Of a DNA stretch of 64,000 bases, positions 1 to 9,670 are shown one piece after another. Every line of letters starts with the position of its first letter. Within the stretch, counting starts at the first letter, position 1. Position numbers and translations under genes: made by a program. This DNA is from Mucilaginibacter rubeus (lineage in GTDB: Bacteria > Bacteroidota > Bacteroidia > Sphingobacteriales > Sphingobacteriaceae). The notes under the pieces are model-generated. The model did not search any database. It was not told the origin of the DNA and saw only the letters and a program-made list of their open reading frames with translations. The stretch covers positions 62,001-126,000 of the forward strand of contig NZ_BMKD01000005.1 in the NCBI RefSeq assembly GCF_014643835.1, in the 5' to 3' direction.

Positions 1-1506
1 CTGGTAAAGGATGACAATCCCATTTATGTAATGCAGGTGCAGGTAAGGGTTTATAACGAGGGGGTTGCATTCCGGTATTATTTCCCCGAAAACCCTAAAG
101 GAACCTACTACAACATCACTGCGGAAAACACCGAGTTTCACCTGCCTGAAGGCACCCAGGCCTGGTTTGCCAATTGGGCACAAGCGCCGTATTACAAACT
201 GTCGCTAAAAAACTGGCCCGGCGAAAGCGAACGGCCGTTAACCATCGAATTGCCTAACGGCCTTTTTGCAGCGCTGGGGGAAGCACAACTAATTGATTAT
301 GCACGCACCAAATTTAAGCTGAGTGCCGATAAACCATCCACCCTGGTAACCTCTATGTTTGGCGGGGCGCAGCTCATCTCGCCGATAGGCACGCCATGGC
401 GGGCAATCATGATAGCTGAAAAACCGGGCGACCTGATTGAACATAATTACATGATGTTAAATCTTAATGAGCCATCGGCAATAGCCAATACTAATTGGAT
501 TAAACCCGGTAAAATCATGCGGGTAATGGCCATGACAACAAATGATGCAAAAACCAATATTGATTTCGCGGTAAAGCATAACCTGCAATATATTCTGTTT
601 GATTGGAAATGGTACGGACCGGCATTTAGCTTTAGCTCGGATGCTACCAAGGTTGCTATACCTGATTTTGACCTCTCCGGTATAATCAAATATGGCAAGG
701 ATAAGGGCGTTGGTGTTTGGTTATATGTTAATCAGCAGGGTTTATTAGCCCAAAGTGATAGTTTATTTGCCATTTATCATAAATGGGGTGTAAAAGGCGT
801 AAAATTTGGTTTTGTGCAGCAGGGCTCGCACCGCTGGACAACCTGGGTGGAAAAAGCAATTCAACAGGCGGCCGCTGCCCAGATCATGGTAAATATTCAT
901 GACGACTGGCGGCCAACCGGCGAGCAGCGTACCTGGCCAAACCTGATGTCGGCCGAAGGGATCCGTGGCAACGAGGAAATGCCCGATGCCACGCACAATA
1001 CCGTGCTGCCTTTTACGCGATACATTGCCGGAGCAGCCGATTATACCTTCTGTTATTTTAATAAACGTATTAAAACTACCCATGCCCATCAATTGGCGCT
1101 GGCCGCAATTTATTACAGCCCGCTGCAAACGTTGTATTGGTATGACAAGCCATCGGCGGAGCATAATGAGCACGAACTGGAATTTTGGGACAAGATCCCA
1201 ACCACATGGGACGAAACGAAAATAGTGCAGGGAACACCTGGCGAATACATTTCTACAGCCCGCAGGAGCGGAAAAGATTGGTTTGTAGGTACTATCACAA
1301 ACAATGATGCACGTGAAATCAAACTTGACCTAAGTTTTTTAGAACCCGGTAAAAAGTATAAAGCGACTATTTACAGCGATGACCCGTCGGTGAATACTGA
1401 GACGCATGTTAGGGTCAGCAGTAAAACTGTTAACAGTAAAACAGTATTAAAACTTGCCCTGCTGCCATCAGGCGGAGAGGCGGTTTACTTAACTCCGGAA
1501 AAATAA
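1..1506 (+). CDS. Glycoside hydrolase family 97 (alpha-glycosidase), 5' end missing
   Basis: The frame is open from base 1, so the N-terminus lies outside the window; the Met codon at 31 is internal. The visible part starts late in the N-terminal beta-sandwich (YNEGVAFRYYFPE), continues through the barrel (DWKWYGPAFSF near 600, NIHDDWRPTGEQRTWPN near 895-940) and ends in a C-terminal beta domain. These motifs are typical of GH97, which in Bacteroidota are periplasmic, Ca-dependent alpha-glucosidases or alpha-galactosidases. At 802-813 the sequence reads KFGF, where retaining members have a catalytic Asp (KxDF). Gly at this place points to the inverting, SusB-like branch, so alpha-glucoside hydrolysis is my preferred guess. 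It heads an operon with a sugar kinase 21 nt downstream and a sugar transporter. Confidence 0.9.
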   Translation: MVKDDNPIYVMQVQVRVYNEGVAFRYYFPENPKGTYYNITAENTEFHLPEGTQAWFANWAQAPYYKLSLKNWPGESERPLTIELPNGLFAALGEAQLIDYARTKFKLSADKPSTLVTSMFGGAQLISPIGTPWRAIMIAEKPGDLIEHNYMMLNLNEPSAIANTNWIKPGKIMRVMAMTTNDAKTNIDFAVKHNLQYILFDWKWYGPAFSFSSDATKVAIPDFDLSGIIKYGKDKGVGVWLYVNQQGLLAQSDSLFAIYHKWGVKGVKFGFVQQGSHRWTTWVEKAIQQAAAAQIMVNIHDDWRPTGEQRTWPNLMSAEGIRGNEEMPDATHNTVLPFTRYIAGAADYTFCYFNKRIKTTHAHQLALAAIYYSPLQTLYWYDKPSAEHNEHELEFWDKIPTTWDETKIVQGTPGEYISTARRSGKDWFVGTITNNDAREIKLDLSFLEPGKKYKATIYSDDPSVNTETHVRVSSKTVNSKTVLKLALLPSGGEAVYLTPEK

Positions 1507-1527
1507 TCCATAATATATATAGCATAC

Positions 1528-2451
1528 ATGAGCCAACAGAATAAAAATAATTATGTAATCAGTGCAGATATCGGCGGTACGCATATTACGGCAGCGGTCA
1601 TTGATCTGGAAAAAAAAATGATCATTGAAGATACCCGTACCCGGTTAACTGTGGACTCCCATGGAACGGCAACTGAAATACTTAAAACCTGGGCGGAAGC
1701 ATTAACACAGGCTTATGAAAAATTCGGATCTCCGGCTCAGCAGGTTGCCCTGGCCATGCCTGGCCCGTTTGATTATGAAAATGGGATTTCACTGATCAAA
1801 GACCTGCATAAGTATGAGGCCATTTATGGTTTAAATATTAAGTTATACTTGTCGGAAGAGCTCAGGATAGATGCTACAAATATCCTGTTCCGAAATGATG
1901 CCGAAGCATTTTTACAAGGGGAAGTTGTAGCGGGAGCAGGCACCGGCTCCCGTAAGGTTCTTGGGCTTACGCTGGGCACAGGGTTTGGTTCAGCTTTGAG
2001 CATTGATGGCATTGTGAAAGATTTAAACCTGGGCGGCGGACCTTATAAAGATAGCATTGCAGATGATTATTTCTCTACAAGATGGTTCTTACGGCGATAT
2101 CATGAAACAACCGGACTGTCCACTACCGGAGTGAGCTCGTTGATATCAATGTCCAAACACAGCGCTGTGGTCCGGAACATCTTTGATGAGTTTACATTCA
2201 ACCTGTCGTTATTCCTCCGGGATATTATCCAAACCAAACGTCCTGATGTAATTGTTATCGGTGGCAATATTGCAAAAGCGTCGGGCATGTTTCTGGATGA
2301 ACTTACCGCCAGGTTAACGGCATATGCTGAAAGTTTAAAAATAAAATTAGCTTTATTGGGAGAAGACGCGGCGCTGATGGGTGCTGCTGCGGCTTTTGAT
2401 AGCAGGCGGGGACTTAATATCTTATTTAACGCCAATCATCCGGGTAATTAA
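1528..2451 (+). CDS. ROK-family sugar kinase
   Basis: A 307-residue protein with the N-terminal phosphate-binding motif DIGGTHIT (residues 14-21) and a second glycine-rich segment LGLTLGTGFGSAL, as in the ROK/actin-like ATPase fold. ROK kinases phosphorylate glucose, other hexoses or N-acetyl sugars in the cytoplasm. The Cys-rich zinc motif of many ROK kinases (CxCGxxGCxE) is not visible; the region reads LNLGGGPYKDSIADDYFS instead. No N-terminal HTH is present, so it is an enzyme-type member and not a NagC-like repressor. It sits 21 nt after the GH97 gene and 13 nt before an MFS transporter, so it probably phosphorylates the sugar that GH97 releases. The substrate cannot be read from the sequence. 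Confidence 0.88.
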   Translation: MSQQNKNNYVISADIGGTHITAAVIDLEKKMIIEDTRTRLTVDSHGTATEILKTWAEALTQAYEKFGSPAQQVALAMPGPFDYENGISLIKDLHKYEAIYGLNIKLYLSEELRIDATNILFRNDAEAFLQGEVVAGAGTGSRKVLGLTLGTGFGSALSIDGIVKDLNLGGGPYKDSIADDYFSTRWFLRRYHETTGLSTTGVSSLISMSKHSAVVRNIFDEFTFNLSLFLRDIIQTKRPDVIVIGGNIAKASGMFLDELTARLTAYAESLKIKLALLGEDAALMGAAAAFDSRRGLNILFNANHPGN

Positions 2452-2464
2452 TTTTAACAACAAT

Positions 2465-3697
2465 ATGACCAATAAACCAGCTTTTACCGAGAAAAAATTC
2501 ATCGTAACCTTTGTATTTGTAACCTCGCTATTTTTAATGTGGGGTTTACTGCATTCCATGAGCGATGTGCTGAACAAGCATTTTCAAAATGTGCTTAATC
2601 TCTCCAAATCTCAATCCGGCTTAATCCAGTTCTCCGTGTTTGGGGCTTATTTTATTATGAGTATTCCCGCAGGATATTTTCTAAAGAAGTTTGGTTATAA
2701 ACCGGGCGTAATCCTGGGCCTGATTTTATTTGCCCTGGGTTTATTTCTTTTTGTCCCTGCAGCCAACGCGGCTTCATTTACTTTTTTCAGGATAGCCTTA
2801 TTTATTATGGGCTGCGGTATGGCTACTTTAGAAACTGTTGCGCATCCCTTTGCAGCCGCCCTGGGCGATCAGCGCCGGAGCGACCAGCGTGTAAACTTCG
2901 CGCAAACATTTAACGCGGTAGGTACCATGATCGGTCCGGCCATCGGTTCTTATTTCCTTTTAGGTTCGGACACGGTGCGTTCAACCGATCTTACCTCTGT
3001 AAAAACGCTGTATGTGGCCATTGGTTGCGTGATTATACTTATAGCGGTTGCTTTTATGTTTTTGAAAATTCCGGTTTTAACAGATCCTCATGCAGAAACT
3101 ACGGCCATCGATCCTGATGCGGTTAACGTGGACGTGGAGCCATCAAAAAAACTATATCAGCATTCGCATTTTGTATGGGCAGTTGCGGCACAGTTTTTTA
3201 ACGTGGCGGCACAGGCCGGCACCTGGGCATATTTTATCAACTACGGTGTGGATATTATGCATTTCAGTAATGAAAAGGCCGGTTACTTTATGATTATTTT
3301 TATGGGGATGATGGCGCTGGGACGTATTGTGGGCACTTCATTAATGACTTATATAGCGCCCAATAAATTATTAGCGGCATTTGCCTGCGGCAGCATCTTA
3401 ATGTGCCTGATAGTTGCACAGAGCCTGGGCTGGACGTCATACATCGCCCTGCTCATGATCAACTTCTTTTTTAGCATTATGTTCCCCACCATTTTTAGTT
3501 TGGGGATCAAAAACCTGGGCAGTCATACACAACAGGCTTCATCTTTTATAGCGATGGGGGTAGTAGGAGGCGCGGTATTTCCAATGATAATGGGGCAGAT
3601 AGCCAATCATAGTGTCGCTCACGCTTATTACCTTCCGATCATCTGCTACGCGGTGATCTTTTTATTCGGCGCTAAATTTTATAAAGTTAAACACTAA
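2465..3697 (+). CDS. MFS sugar transporter, FucP-like
   Basis: The 410-residue product starts at the ATG at 2465; the frame is open 84 nt further upstream, but that part overlaps the kinase gene. The sequence is strongly hydrophobic with about 12 membrane segments, beginning KKFIVTFVFVTSLFLMWGLLHSMSDVLNKHFQ. The FLMWG motif, the G-A-Y-F-I-M-S-I-P-A-G-Y stretch and the central charged loop are features of the FHS/FucP group of the major facilitator superfamily, which imports fucose, glucose or galactose with protons. Co-location with the GH97 and ROK genes supports uptake of the released monosaccharide across the inner membrane. The stop codon overlaps the start of a 54-codon reading frame. 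Confidence 0.9.
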   Translation: MTNKPAFTEKKFIVTFVFVTSLFLMWGLLHSMSDVLNKHFQNVLNLSKSQSGLIQFSVFGAYFIMSIPAGYFLKKFGYKPGVILGLILFALGLFLFVPAANAASFTFFRIALFIMGCGMATLETVAHPFAAALGDQRRSDQRVNFAQTFNAVGTMIGPAIGSYFLLGSDTVRSTDLTSVKTLYVAIGCVIILIAVAFMFLKIPVLTDPHAETTAIDPDAVNVDVEPSKKLYQHSHFVWAVAAQFFNVAAQAGTWAYFINYGVDIMHFSNEKAGYFMIIFMGMMALGRIVGTSLMTYIAPNKLLAAFACGSILMCLIVAQSLGWTSYIALLMINFFFSIMFPTIFSLGIKNLGSHTQQASSFIAMGVVGGAVFPMIMGQIANHSVAHAYYLPIICYAVIFLFGAKFYKVKH

Positions 3698-3861
3698 TGA
3701 AAAGTGCCCGGAGAAACATATCAACCCACATATTGCCTGCACACCATACTATCACACTCAATAATGTAACGATAAAAGCCGAGCCGGTAAACCAGGGCTT
3801 CAATAAACAATGGTGTTTTAATATGCCGGCAAGCGCCGATGCTGAAATTGTATTGAATTAA
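3697..3861 (+). CDS. 54-residue reading frame, possible gene remnant
   Basis: An ATG overlapping the MFS stop (TAATG) opens a 54-codon frame that ends 4 nt before the next gene. The product has no signal peptide or membrane segment. Its second half (ITLNNVTIKAEPV, then a Trp/Cys strand and a polar end) reads like the last beta-strands of a carbohydrate-active or beta-sandwich domain and not like a complete small protein. It may be a decayed tail of a deleted enzyme gene, or may not be translated. I could not assign a family. Confidence 0.25.
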   Translation: MKSARRNISTHILPAHHTITLNNVTIKAEPVNQGFNKQWCFNMPASADAEIVLN

Positions 3862-3865
3862 AATT

Positions 3866-5518
3866 ATGAGAAGGTATTGTCTCTATTTTATTTTTTTAAG
3901 CTCGCTGATGTTGGTAGATCTGCCGGTAGCACAAGCGGCTGTTTGGCAATGGTCTGTGGCGGTTAAGCCTGCTGGTACCAAGCGGGATCCGTCAAGGGCT
4001 TTTTTATGGATATCGCCGAATTGTAAGCAAGTGAAGGCGGTCATATTCGCCCAGAACAATATGGAGGAGCAATCCATATTGGAAGATCCTCAATTCAGAA
4101 AGGAAATGGGCAAGTTGGGTGTTGCGGAGATTTGGGTTAGCCCGGCTTTCAATCTTAAGTTTTTGTTTAATGAGGGCGCCGGAGATCAGTTTAACACGTT
4201 GATCAATGACCTCGCTGATATTTCAGGTTATAGCGAATTGAAAACAGCGCCGGTGATCCCTATCGGGCATTCGGCAGCGGCAAGCGCGCCTTATTATTTT
4301 GGTGTCTGGAACCCTTCGCGTACGCTTGCTTGCATCTCAGTAAGCGGGCAATGGCCATATGTAAGAAACATTTTTGCTCCCGATATCTGGCGTAAAGATC
4401 AAAGCCTGGATTATGTCCCTTGTTTAGAAACAATGGGCGAATACGAAGCTGCCAACACCTGGAGCGATGAGGGATTAAAAGAAAGACAGGAACATCCGCT
4501 GCTGCCGTTGAGTATGCTATCCAACCCGGCACAGGGGCATTTCGCTACCACGCCTGAAAAAACCGGTTACCTGGCCTTCTACATTAAAAAAGCCATGGAG
4601 TACCGCTTGCCAAAAAATGTACCTCCGGGTAATGTTCCGAAATTGATTGATATCGATCCGACAAAAACCGGCTGGCTGGTTGATAAATGGCGCTATAATG
4701 AATTGCCCGCCGCGGATGCAGCACCTGTAGGCAGGTACAAGGGCGATGCTTCAAAAGCTTTTTGGTATTTTGATGAAGAAACAGCTCGGGCAACAATAAC
4801 CTACCAGGCAAAACATCGTAATCAAAAACCACAGCTCATAGGTTATGTACAGCATGGCGGGATGGTTGAACAGCGTAATACGCACCAGCAAGTAAACCTG
4901 AAATTTGAACCTGAAGCCGATGGCATCACTTTTAAACTCCATGCTGCATTTTATGATACGGTGCCCGGGGGCAGTCCCCGCTTACCTGTTTGGGCTGGCA
5001 TGCCGGTTGGTTCCGCTATAGGGCATGCTGCCGGGAATATTCCTATTGCTATTAACCGCATTACAGGCCCGGTTATCAAGATAAATGATTCCACTTTCAG
5101 ATTGAGCCCGCAGGCCGGTTTTTGGGAGAACCCGCATAGTTATGAGTTGTGGTTTGCTGCTACCCATCCTGGAGATGCTGAGTATAAACCGGCCGTACAG
5201 CAATCACAAATGCTTGTGCCACCACACAATACAGCGGGGAAGGAGCAGCATATTACATTTTTTCCGGTCCCCAACCAAAAGGCACATGCAAAGGGAATAA
5301 AATTGGATGCCAGCTCAGATGCACAGGTGTCTGTGGGGTTTTATGTATTAGAAGGCCCGGCGGAGCTATCAGGCAATACATTAAATATTACAGCTATTCC
5401 GCCGAGAAGCCGTTTCCCGGTAAAAGTTACCGTGGTAGCCTGGCAATATGGTAATAGCCATGAGCCTAAACTGCAAACGGCAATGCCCGTTGAACAATCC
5501 TTTTTTATTGAAAAATAA
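3866..5518 (+). CDS. Secreted alpha/beta-hydrolase-like protein
   Basis: A 550-residue protein with a signal peptide (residues 1-25, cleavage after AQA). The segment VIPIGHSAAASAPYY places a Gly-x-Ser-x-Ala nucleophile elbow at Ser136, typical of alpha/beta hydrolases and carbohydrate esterases. The preceding region (KAVIFAQNNMEEQSIL, then IWVSPAFN) fits the early strands of that fold. The C-terminal half (about 290-550) is rich in beta-strands and resembles accessory sandwich domains. The position at the end of the GH97/ROK/MFS operon suggests removal of acyl groups from the glycan or binding to it. The family is not recognised precisely, and catalytic Asp and His could not be assigned. Confidence 0.7.
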   Translation: MRRYCLYFIFLSSLMLVDLPVAQAAVWQWSVAVKPAGTKRDPSRAFLWISPNCKQVKAVIFAQNNMEEQSILEDPQFRKEMGKLGVAEIWVSPAFNLKFLFNEGAGDQFNTLINDLADISGYSELKTAPVIPIGHSAAASAPYYFGVWNPSRTLACISVSGQWPYVRNIFAPDIWRKDQSLDYVPCLETMGEYEAANTWSDEGLKERQEHPLLPLSMLSNPAQGHFATTPEKTGYLAFYIKKAMEYRLPKNVPPGNVPKLIDIDPTKTGWLVDKWRYNELPAADAAPVGRYKGDASKAFWYFDEETARATITYQAKHRNQKPQLIGYVQHGGMVEQRNTHQQVNLKFEPEADGITFKLHAAFYDTVPGGSPRLPVWAGMPVGSAIGHAAGNIPIAINRITGPVIKINDSTFRLSPQAGFWENPHSYELWFAATHPGDAEYKPAVQQSQMLVPPHNTAGKEQHITFFPVPNQKAHAKGIKLDASSDAQVSVGFYVLEGPAELSGNTLNITAIPPRSRFPVKVTVVAWQYGNSHEPKLQTAMPVEQSFFIEK

Positions 5519-5730
5519 TTGAAACACTTTTAATATTAACCGTAGTTATGCTTCTTCTAAAAACTCAATGTGTTTCACCTAAAAGGCAATGAAATAAGCA
5601 GTATAGTCTTTTATTATACCCGAATTGATCGCCAATAATCAGTTAAGATCAAGAGTTAACGAAATATTTAACGGTGCTGCCCAGCGCTACATGAAACCTA
5701 AAGGAATAGAAGTATAGCTCGGGGGCCCTG

Positions 5731-7710
5731 CTAATAAGCCAGCAGCCGTTCCATGCTTTCTTCCAATCGCGCCTTGGCCAAAAACTGATCTTCCAAAGCT
5801 TTGTTCATGGGGATGGCTGTATCGAGGCTACCACAACGCATTACGGGGGCATCAAGATATTTAAAGCAATGTTCGGCCAAATGGGCCGCAATTTCGGCGC
5901 CGAAACCATTGGTGAGTGTATCTTCATGCAAAATCAGCACCCGGCCTGTTTTTTTAACACTGGTTTCCACCGCTTCCTGATCCCAGGGTTGCAGACTGCG
6001 CAGGTCGATGATCTCTATGGATTGATCGGGACGCTTGTCTGCATACTCCAATGCCCAGTGTACACCAAGGCCGAATGTAATTATACTGGCCTTTTCGCCT
6101 TGCTTAATCACATTAGCCTTGCCTATCTCTATCATTACATCATTATCGGGCACATCGGCGCTGATACTGCGGTACAGGTATTTGTGTTCAAAATAAATTA
6201 CCGGGTTAGGATCGTCAATGGCGGCAAGCAGCAGGGCTTTGGCATCTGCCGGAAAAGCCGGATAAATCACTTTTAAGCCGGGAGTTTTGGTAAACCAGGC
6301 TTCATTGCTTTGCGAGTGGAAGGGGCCTGCGCCGGTACCTGCACCCGCGGGCATCCGTATTACCACATCAACGCTCTGCCCCCAGCGATAATGCGTTTTT
6401 GCCAGGTTGTTAATAACCTGGTTAAAGCCGCAGGTAACAAAATCGGCAAATTGCATTTCAACCACAGCTTTGTAGCCGTTAAGCGCAAGTCCCATGCCTG
6501 CACCAACAATTGCCGATTCGCAAATGGGGGTGTTACGTACACGCGCCTTACCAAACTCCTCAACAAAGCCCTGGGTGATTTTAAATGCGCCGCCGTATTC
6601 GGCAATGTCCTGTCCCATGATCACCAGGTTGGGGTGTTTGCGCATAGCTTGTTTAAGCCCGTCGCTAATAGCATCTATATAGCGCTTACTGGTAACCGGC
6701 GATGATTTTGGCTGTACAGCAGGAAAGCTGTAAGGCTTGTACATATCCTGCACCTCGGTGGCCACATCCGGTATAATATCTGTTTCGGCATAAGCCTTTT
6801 CAATTTCGGTTTCAATAAGGGCGGCGAACTCCTTACGGATAACAGAGATCATGTCTTTAAACAAAACCCCTTCGGTAATCAGGTACTTTTCAAAGTTTGT
6901 AACCGGGTCCTTTCCTGCCCACCACTCAAATAAATTAGTGGGAACATATTTGGTGCCTGATGCTTCCTCATGGCCACGCATCCTGAAGGTCATACATTCC
7001 AGCAAAACAGGGCGCGGATTTTCACGAATAGCTTTATTAAGTGAGGTTATGGTGTTATAAACTTCAAGCAGGTTATTGCCGTCAATACGGCGGCCTTCAA
7101 TACCGTAGCCTACGGCTTTATCAACCAGTTCGCGGCAATTATATTGTTCGTTGGTTGGGGTTGAAAGGGCATAGCCATTATTTTCGATCAGAAATATTAC
7201 CGGCAGTTTCCAAACAGAAGCTATGTTAAGTGCTTCGTGAAAGTCCCCTTCACTGGTGGCACCCTCGCCGGTAAAAACAAGGGTTGATTTTTTTTTAGCC
7301 GATAATACATCCGCTAAGGCAATGCCATCGGCCAGGGCAAGCTGCGGACCGAGATGGGATATCATCCCAATGATCTTATACTCCTGGGTACCGAAGTGGA
7401 AGGAGCGGTCGCGCCCTTTAGTAAAGCCCGAGGGTTTACCCTGCCATTGCGCCATTAACCGCGACAAAGGGATATTTCTCGATGTAAAAACACCGAGGTT
7501 GCGGTGCATAGGCAAAATATATTCGTCGGCATTCATAGCAAGGGCGCTGCCAACTGCTATGGCTTCCTGGCCAATACCCGAAAACCATTTGCCAATGCGG
7601 CCCTGCCTCAGCAGGATCAGCATCTTCTCTTCAACCATGCGCGGAAACAGCATTTTTTTATAAAATTCCAGCAAAGTATCATTATCGAGGTTTTTCCTGT
7701 CAAAAATCAT
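5731..7710 (-). CDS. 2-oxoacid dehydrogenase E1, fused alpha and beta subunits
   Basis: A 659-residue fusion. Residues 1 to about 330 are the thiamine-diphosphate-binding alpha subunit, with GEG (148-150) followed by NN (177-178) as the TPP/Mg motif. From about 345 on is the transketolase-like beta subunit (MGQDIAEYGGAFKITQGF, CESAIVGAGMGLALNG) with the usual C-terminal domain. Such fusions are common in Bacteroidota and act as E1 of the branched-chain 2-oxoacid or a related dehydrogenase complex, decarboxylating the oxoacid and passing the acyl group to lipoyl-E2. No E2 or E3 gene lies nearby, so the substrate is uncertain. Its start is 59 nt from the divergent DUF4198-type gene. Confidence 0.93.
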   Translation of the reverse strand: MIFDRKNLDNDTLLEFYKKMLFPRMVEEKMLILLRQGRIGKWFSGIGQEAIAVGSALAMNADEYILPMHRNLGVFTSRNIPLSRLMAQWQGKPSGFTKGRDRSFHFGTQEYKIIGMISHLGPQLALADGIALADVLSAKKKSTLVFTGEGATSEGDFHEALNIASVWKLPVIFLIENNGYALSTPTNEQYNCRELVDKAVGYGIEGRRIDGNNLLEVYNTITSLNKAIRENPRPVLLECMTFRMRGHEEASGTKYVPTNLFEWWAGKDPVTNFEKYLITEGVLFKDMISVIRKEFAALIETEIEKAYAETDIIPDVATEVQDMYKPYSFPAVQPKSSPVTSKRYIDAISDGLKQAMRKHPNLVIMGQDIAEYGGAFKITQGFVEEFGKARVRNTPICESAIVGAGMGLALNGYKAVVEMQFADFVTCGFNQVINNLAKTHYRWGQSVDVVIRMPAGAGTGAGPFHSQSNEAWFTKTPGLKVIYPAFPADAKALLLAAIDDPNPVIYFEHKYLYRSISADVPDNDVMIEIGKANVIKQGEKASIITFGLGVHWALEYADKRPDQSIEIIDLRSLQPWDQEAVETSVKKTGRVLILHEDTLTNGFGAEIAAHLAEHCFKYLDAPVMRCGSLDTAIPMNKALEDQFLAKARLEESMERLLAY

Positions 7711-7769
7711 AACGTAAAACTACTGAAGTTTTTAAAACTTTGTATGTTTGGTGATACTATCCAAAAACT

Positions 7770-8621
7770 ATGAAGCGCACCTCTATTTTCATCATTATAT
7801 TACTGCTCATGATCGGCTTTGCGGCCAGTTCGCAGGATTTTTTCTTATTGCCACATAATTTTTACGTTCACAAAGGCGATAAGCTTAACCTGCACTTGTT
7901 GAGCGGCAACGAGTTTAAACCCGAAAATGAATTTAAGTTTGCCACAGCAAAGGCAACTAAATTTATGCTGTATGAAGGCTCAAAGAAAACGGACCTTTCA
8001 AAAGTCAGTAACTCTGCCGATAGCAGTCTGCTTGTCTATGAGCTGCAAAACTCCGGTCTTGCACTTTTTGAACTGGTAAGGGATGATGAAACAGAATCGG
8101 AAAGGAATAAATTTATCAGAGCACTTGAAAGTGAAGGCCTTGATAAAATGGCCGAAGAAGCCCGGGCCAGTAGTCAGCAATACTTTGTTGAAAAGTATCA
8201 CCAGTCAAGCAAAACCCTTATTTCTGTTGATAAAGCTAACGGTAAGGACTTTGATAAACCCCTGGGTGAGGAATATGAAATTGTAATACAGCAAAACCCT
8301 TATAAATCAAGCTATGGCGATGATGTTACCGCTCAAGTGCTTTTTAGAGGTAAACCTATGAAAGATGCTGTGGTGATGCAATATGTACGTACTTTGAACG
8401 GCACCATCGTTCCGCAAAAATTATTGAGCGACAGCAACGGCCTGGTATTTTTTAAGCTGAGCCGTGAGGGGGTATATATGGTCAGTTCAACCCATGTTGA
8501 ACCATCGCAGGATAAAAAAGCCGATTATGAAAACTGGAGCACTACTTTCACCTTTGCCTTCAGCAATACCGATGATGTGCCAAATTCATACAGGGAATTT
8601 GGATTTGGAAATAAGCATTGA
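7770..8621 (+). CDS. DUF4198-type secreted protein
   Basis: A 283-residue exported protein with a signal peptide (MKRTSIFIIILLLMIGFAASS, cleavage near residue 21). The mature start DFFLLPHNFYVHKGDKLNLH matches DUF4198 proteins, periplasmic beta-rich proteins sometimes linked to metal or cobalt/nickel uptake. Residues 170-280 form a CarboxypepD-like or Ig-like tail (YKSSYGDDVTAQVLFRGKPM). A TATGTTTG box at 7743-7750 fits the Bacteroidota -7 element, but no clear -33 element is seen. No metal transporter is adjacent, so the function remains open. Confidence 0.75.
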   Translation: MKRTSIFIIILLLMIGFAASSQDFFLLPHNFYVHKGDKLNLHLLSGNEFKPENEFKFATAKATKFMLYEGSKKTDLSKVSNSADSSLLVYELQNSGLALFELVRDDETESERNKFIRALESEGLDKMAEEARASSQQYFVEKYHQSSKTLISVDKANGKDFDKPLGEEYEIVIQQNPYKSSYGDDVTAQVLFRGKPMKDAVVMQYVRTLNGTIVPQKLLSDSNGLVFFKLSREGVYMVSSTHVEPSQDKKADYENWSTTFTFAFSNTDDVPNSYREFGFGNKH

Positions 8622-8723
8622 TTTTTTAGCAGCATTTGCAGGTTTTAGTAGCGGGTTAAAAATATAGAGACCTCATTTCTTCCCTTTTGTCGGTGATTGG
8701 GAGGGGACTGAAACCTTAATTAC

Positions 8724-9503
8724 CTACCTGCTCGCTGAAACCGCGTTAGTAAGTTTTACAAAATCCTCTACACTCAATCTTTCCGCACGAAGATCGAGGA
8801 CAGGTTCATCAGTCAATTTTTCTTTGTTGATGAGTGATGATATGGCGTTGCGCAGGGTTTTGCGGCGCTGATTAAAACCCGCTTTTACTATCTGCCAAAA
8901 TAGCTTCTCGTCGCAATCAAGTGTTTGTTTATCGTTGCGTGTAAGCCTGATCACTGCCGAAAGCACCTTGGGCGGAGGATTAAATACACCGGCCTTCACC
9001 GTAAACAGGTATTCCACTTTATAATAGGCTTGTAAAAACACGCTGAGTATACCATATTCCTTGCTGCCTGGTTTGGCGGCACAGCGTTCAGCAACCTCTT
9101 TCTGGAACATGCCCACTACCTCAACCACCTGCTGGCGGTTGTCAAGCACCTTAAAAAGTATTTGCGATGAGATGTTATAGGGGAAATTACCGATAATGGC
9201 AAAGTTTTCGGGAAAAATGCTTTTAAAATCAAGCTCCAAAAAATCGGCATTGATAAGGCGGGTACCTAATTGCGGGTATTTTTTTTTCAGAAAATCGTAC
9301 GATTCGGTATCAATATCAATGAGTGAGGTTTCATACTCACTTTTTTGCAGCAGGAAATCAGACAATACACCCATGCCCGGCCCCACCTCAAGCACATGGC
9401 CGAAACGCCCTTCGGGTTTCAGGTTGTCAACTATCTTTGCTGCTACGTTTTTATCAGTAAGAAAATGTTGCCCTAAATGTTTTTTTGCCCTTACCAATGT
9501 CAT
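8724..9503 (-). CDS. rsmA: 16S rRNA dimethyladenosine transferase
   Basis: A 259-residue enzyme, the normal length for RsmA/KsgA, which dimethylates two adjacent adenosines near the 3' end of 16S rRNA using S-adenosylmethionine. The diagnostic start KKHLGQHFLTDKN, the SAM motif EVGPGMG (39-45) and the catalytic NFPYNIS motif (106-112) are all present, as is the C-terminal domain (RRKTLRNA). It is divergent from pdxA; the two genes are also neighbours in many other bacteria. No downstream partner on the minus strand. Confidence 0.97.
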   Translation of the reverse strand: MTLVRAKKHLGQHFLTDKNVAAKIVDNLKPEGRFGHVLEVGPGMGVLSDFLLQKSEYETSLIDIDTESYDFLKKKYPQLGTRLINADFLELDFKSIFPENFAIIGNFPYNISSQILFKVLDNRQQVVEVVGMFQKEVAERCAAKPGSKEYGILSVFLQAYYKVEYLFTVKAGVFNPPPKVLSAVIRLTRNDKQTLDCDEKLFWQIVKAGFNQRRKTLRNAISSLINKEKLTDEPVLDLRAERLSVEDFVKLTNAVSASR

Positions 9504-9670
9504 TATTAATCAAATATTTGAGCAAATTAAATCATATTTGTGCTTTTATCAGGAACTATAAGCTTAAAATCTTTTATTTGCGAGATGAAAGCTTAAAGCT
9601 AAAGGCCTAAAGTCTAACGCTTAACGCCCGATTTGGTGTAAATTTAAATAATAAACAATCACAATTAGAA

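Noticed and set aside
763-1173. Long open frame antisense to the GH97 gene
   Set aside because: It lies wholly opposite a well-supported enzyme gene and its product has no family features; many such shadows exist in this window.
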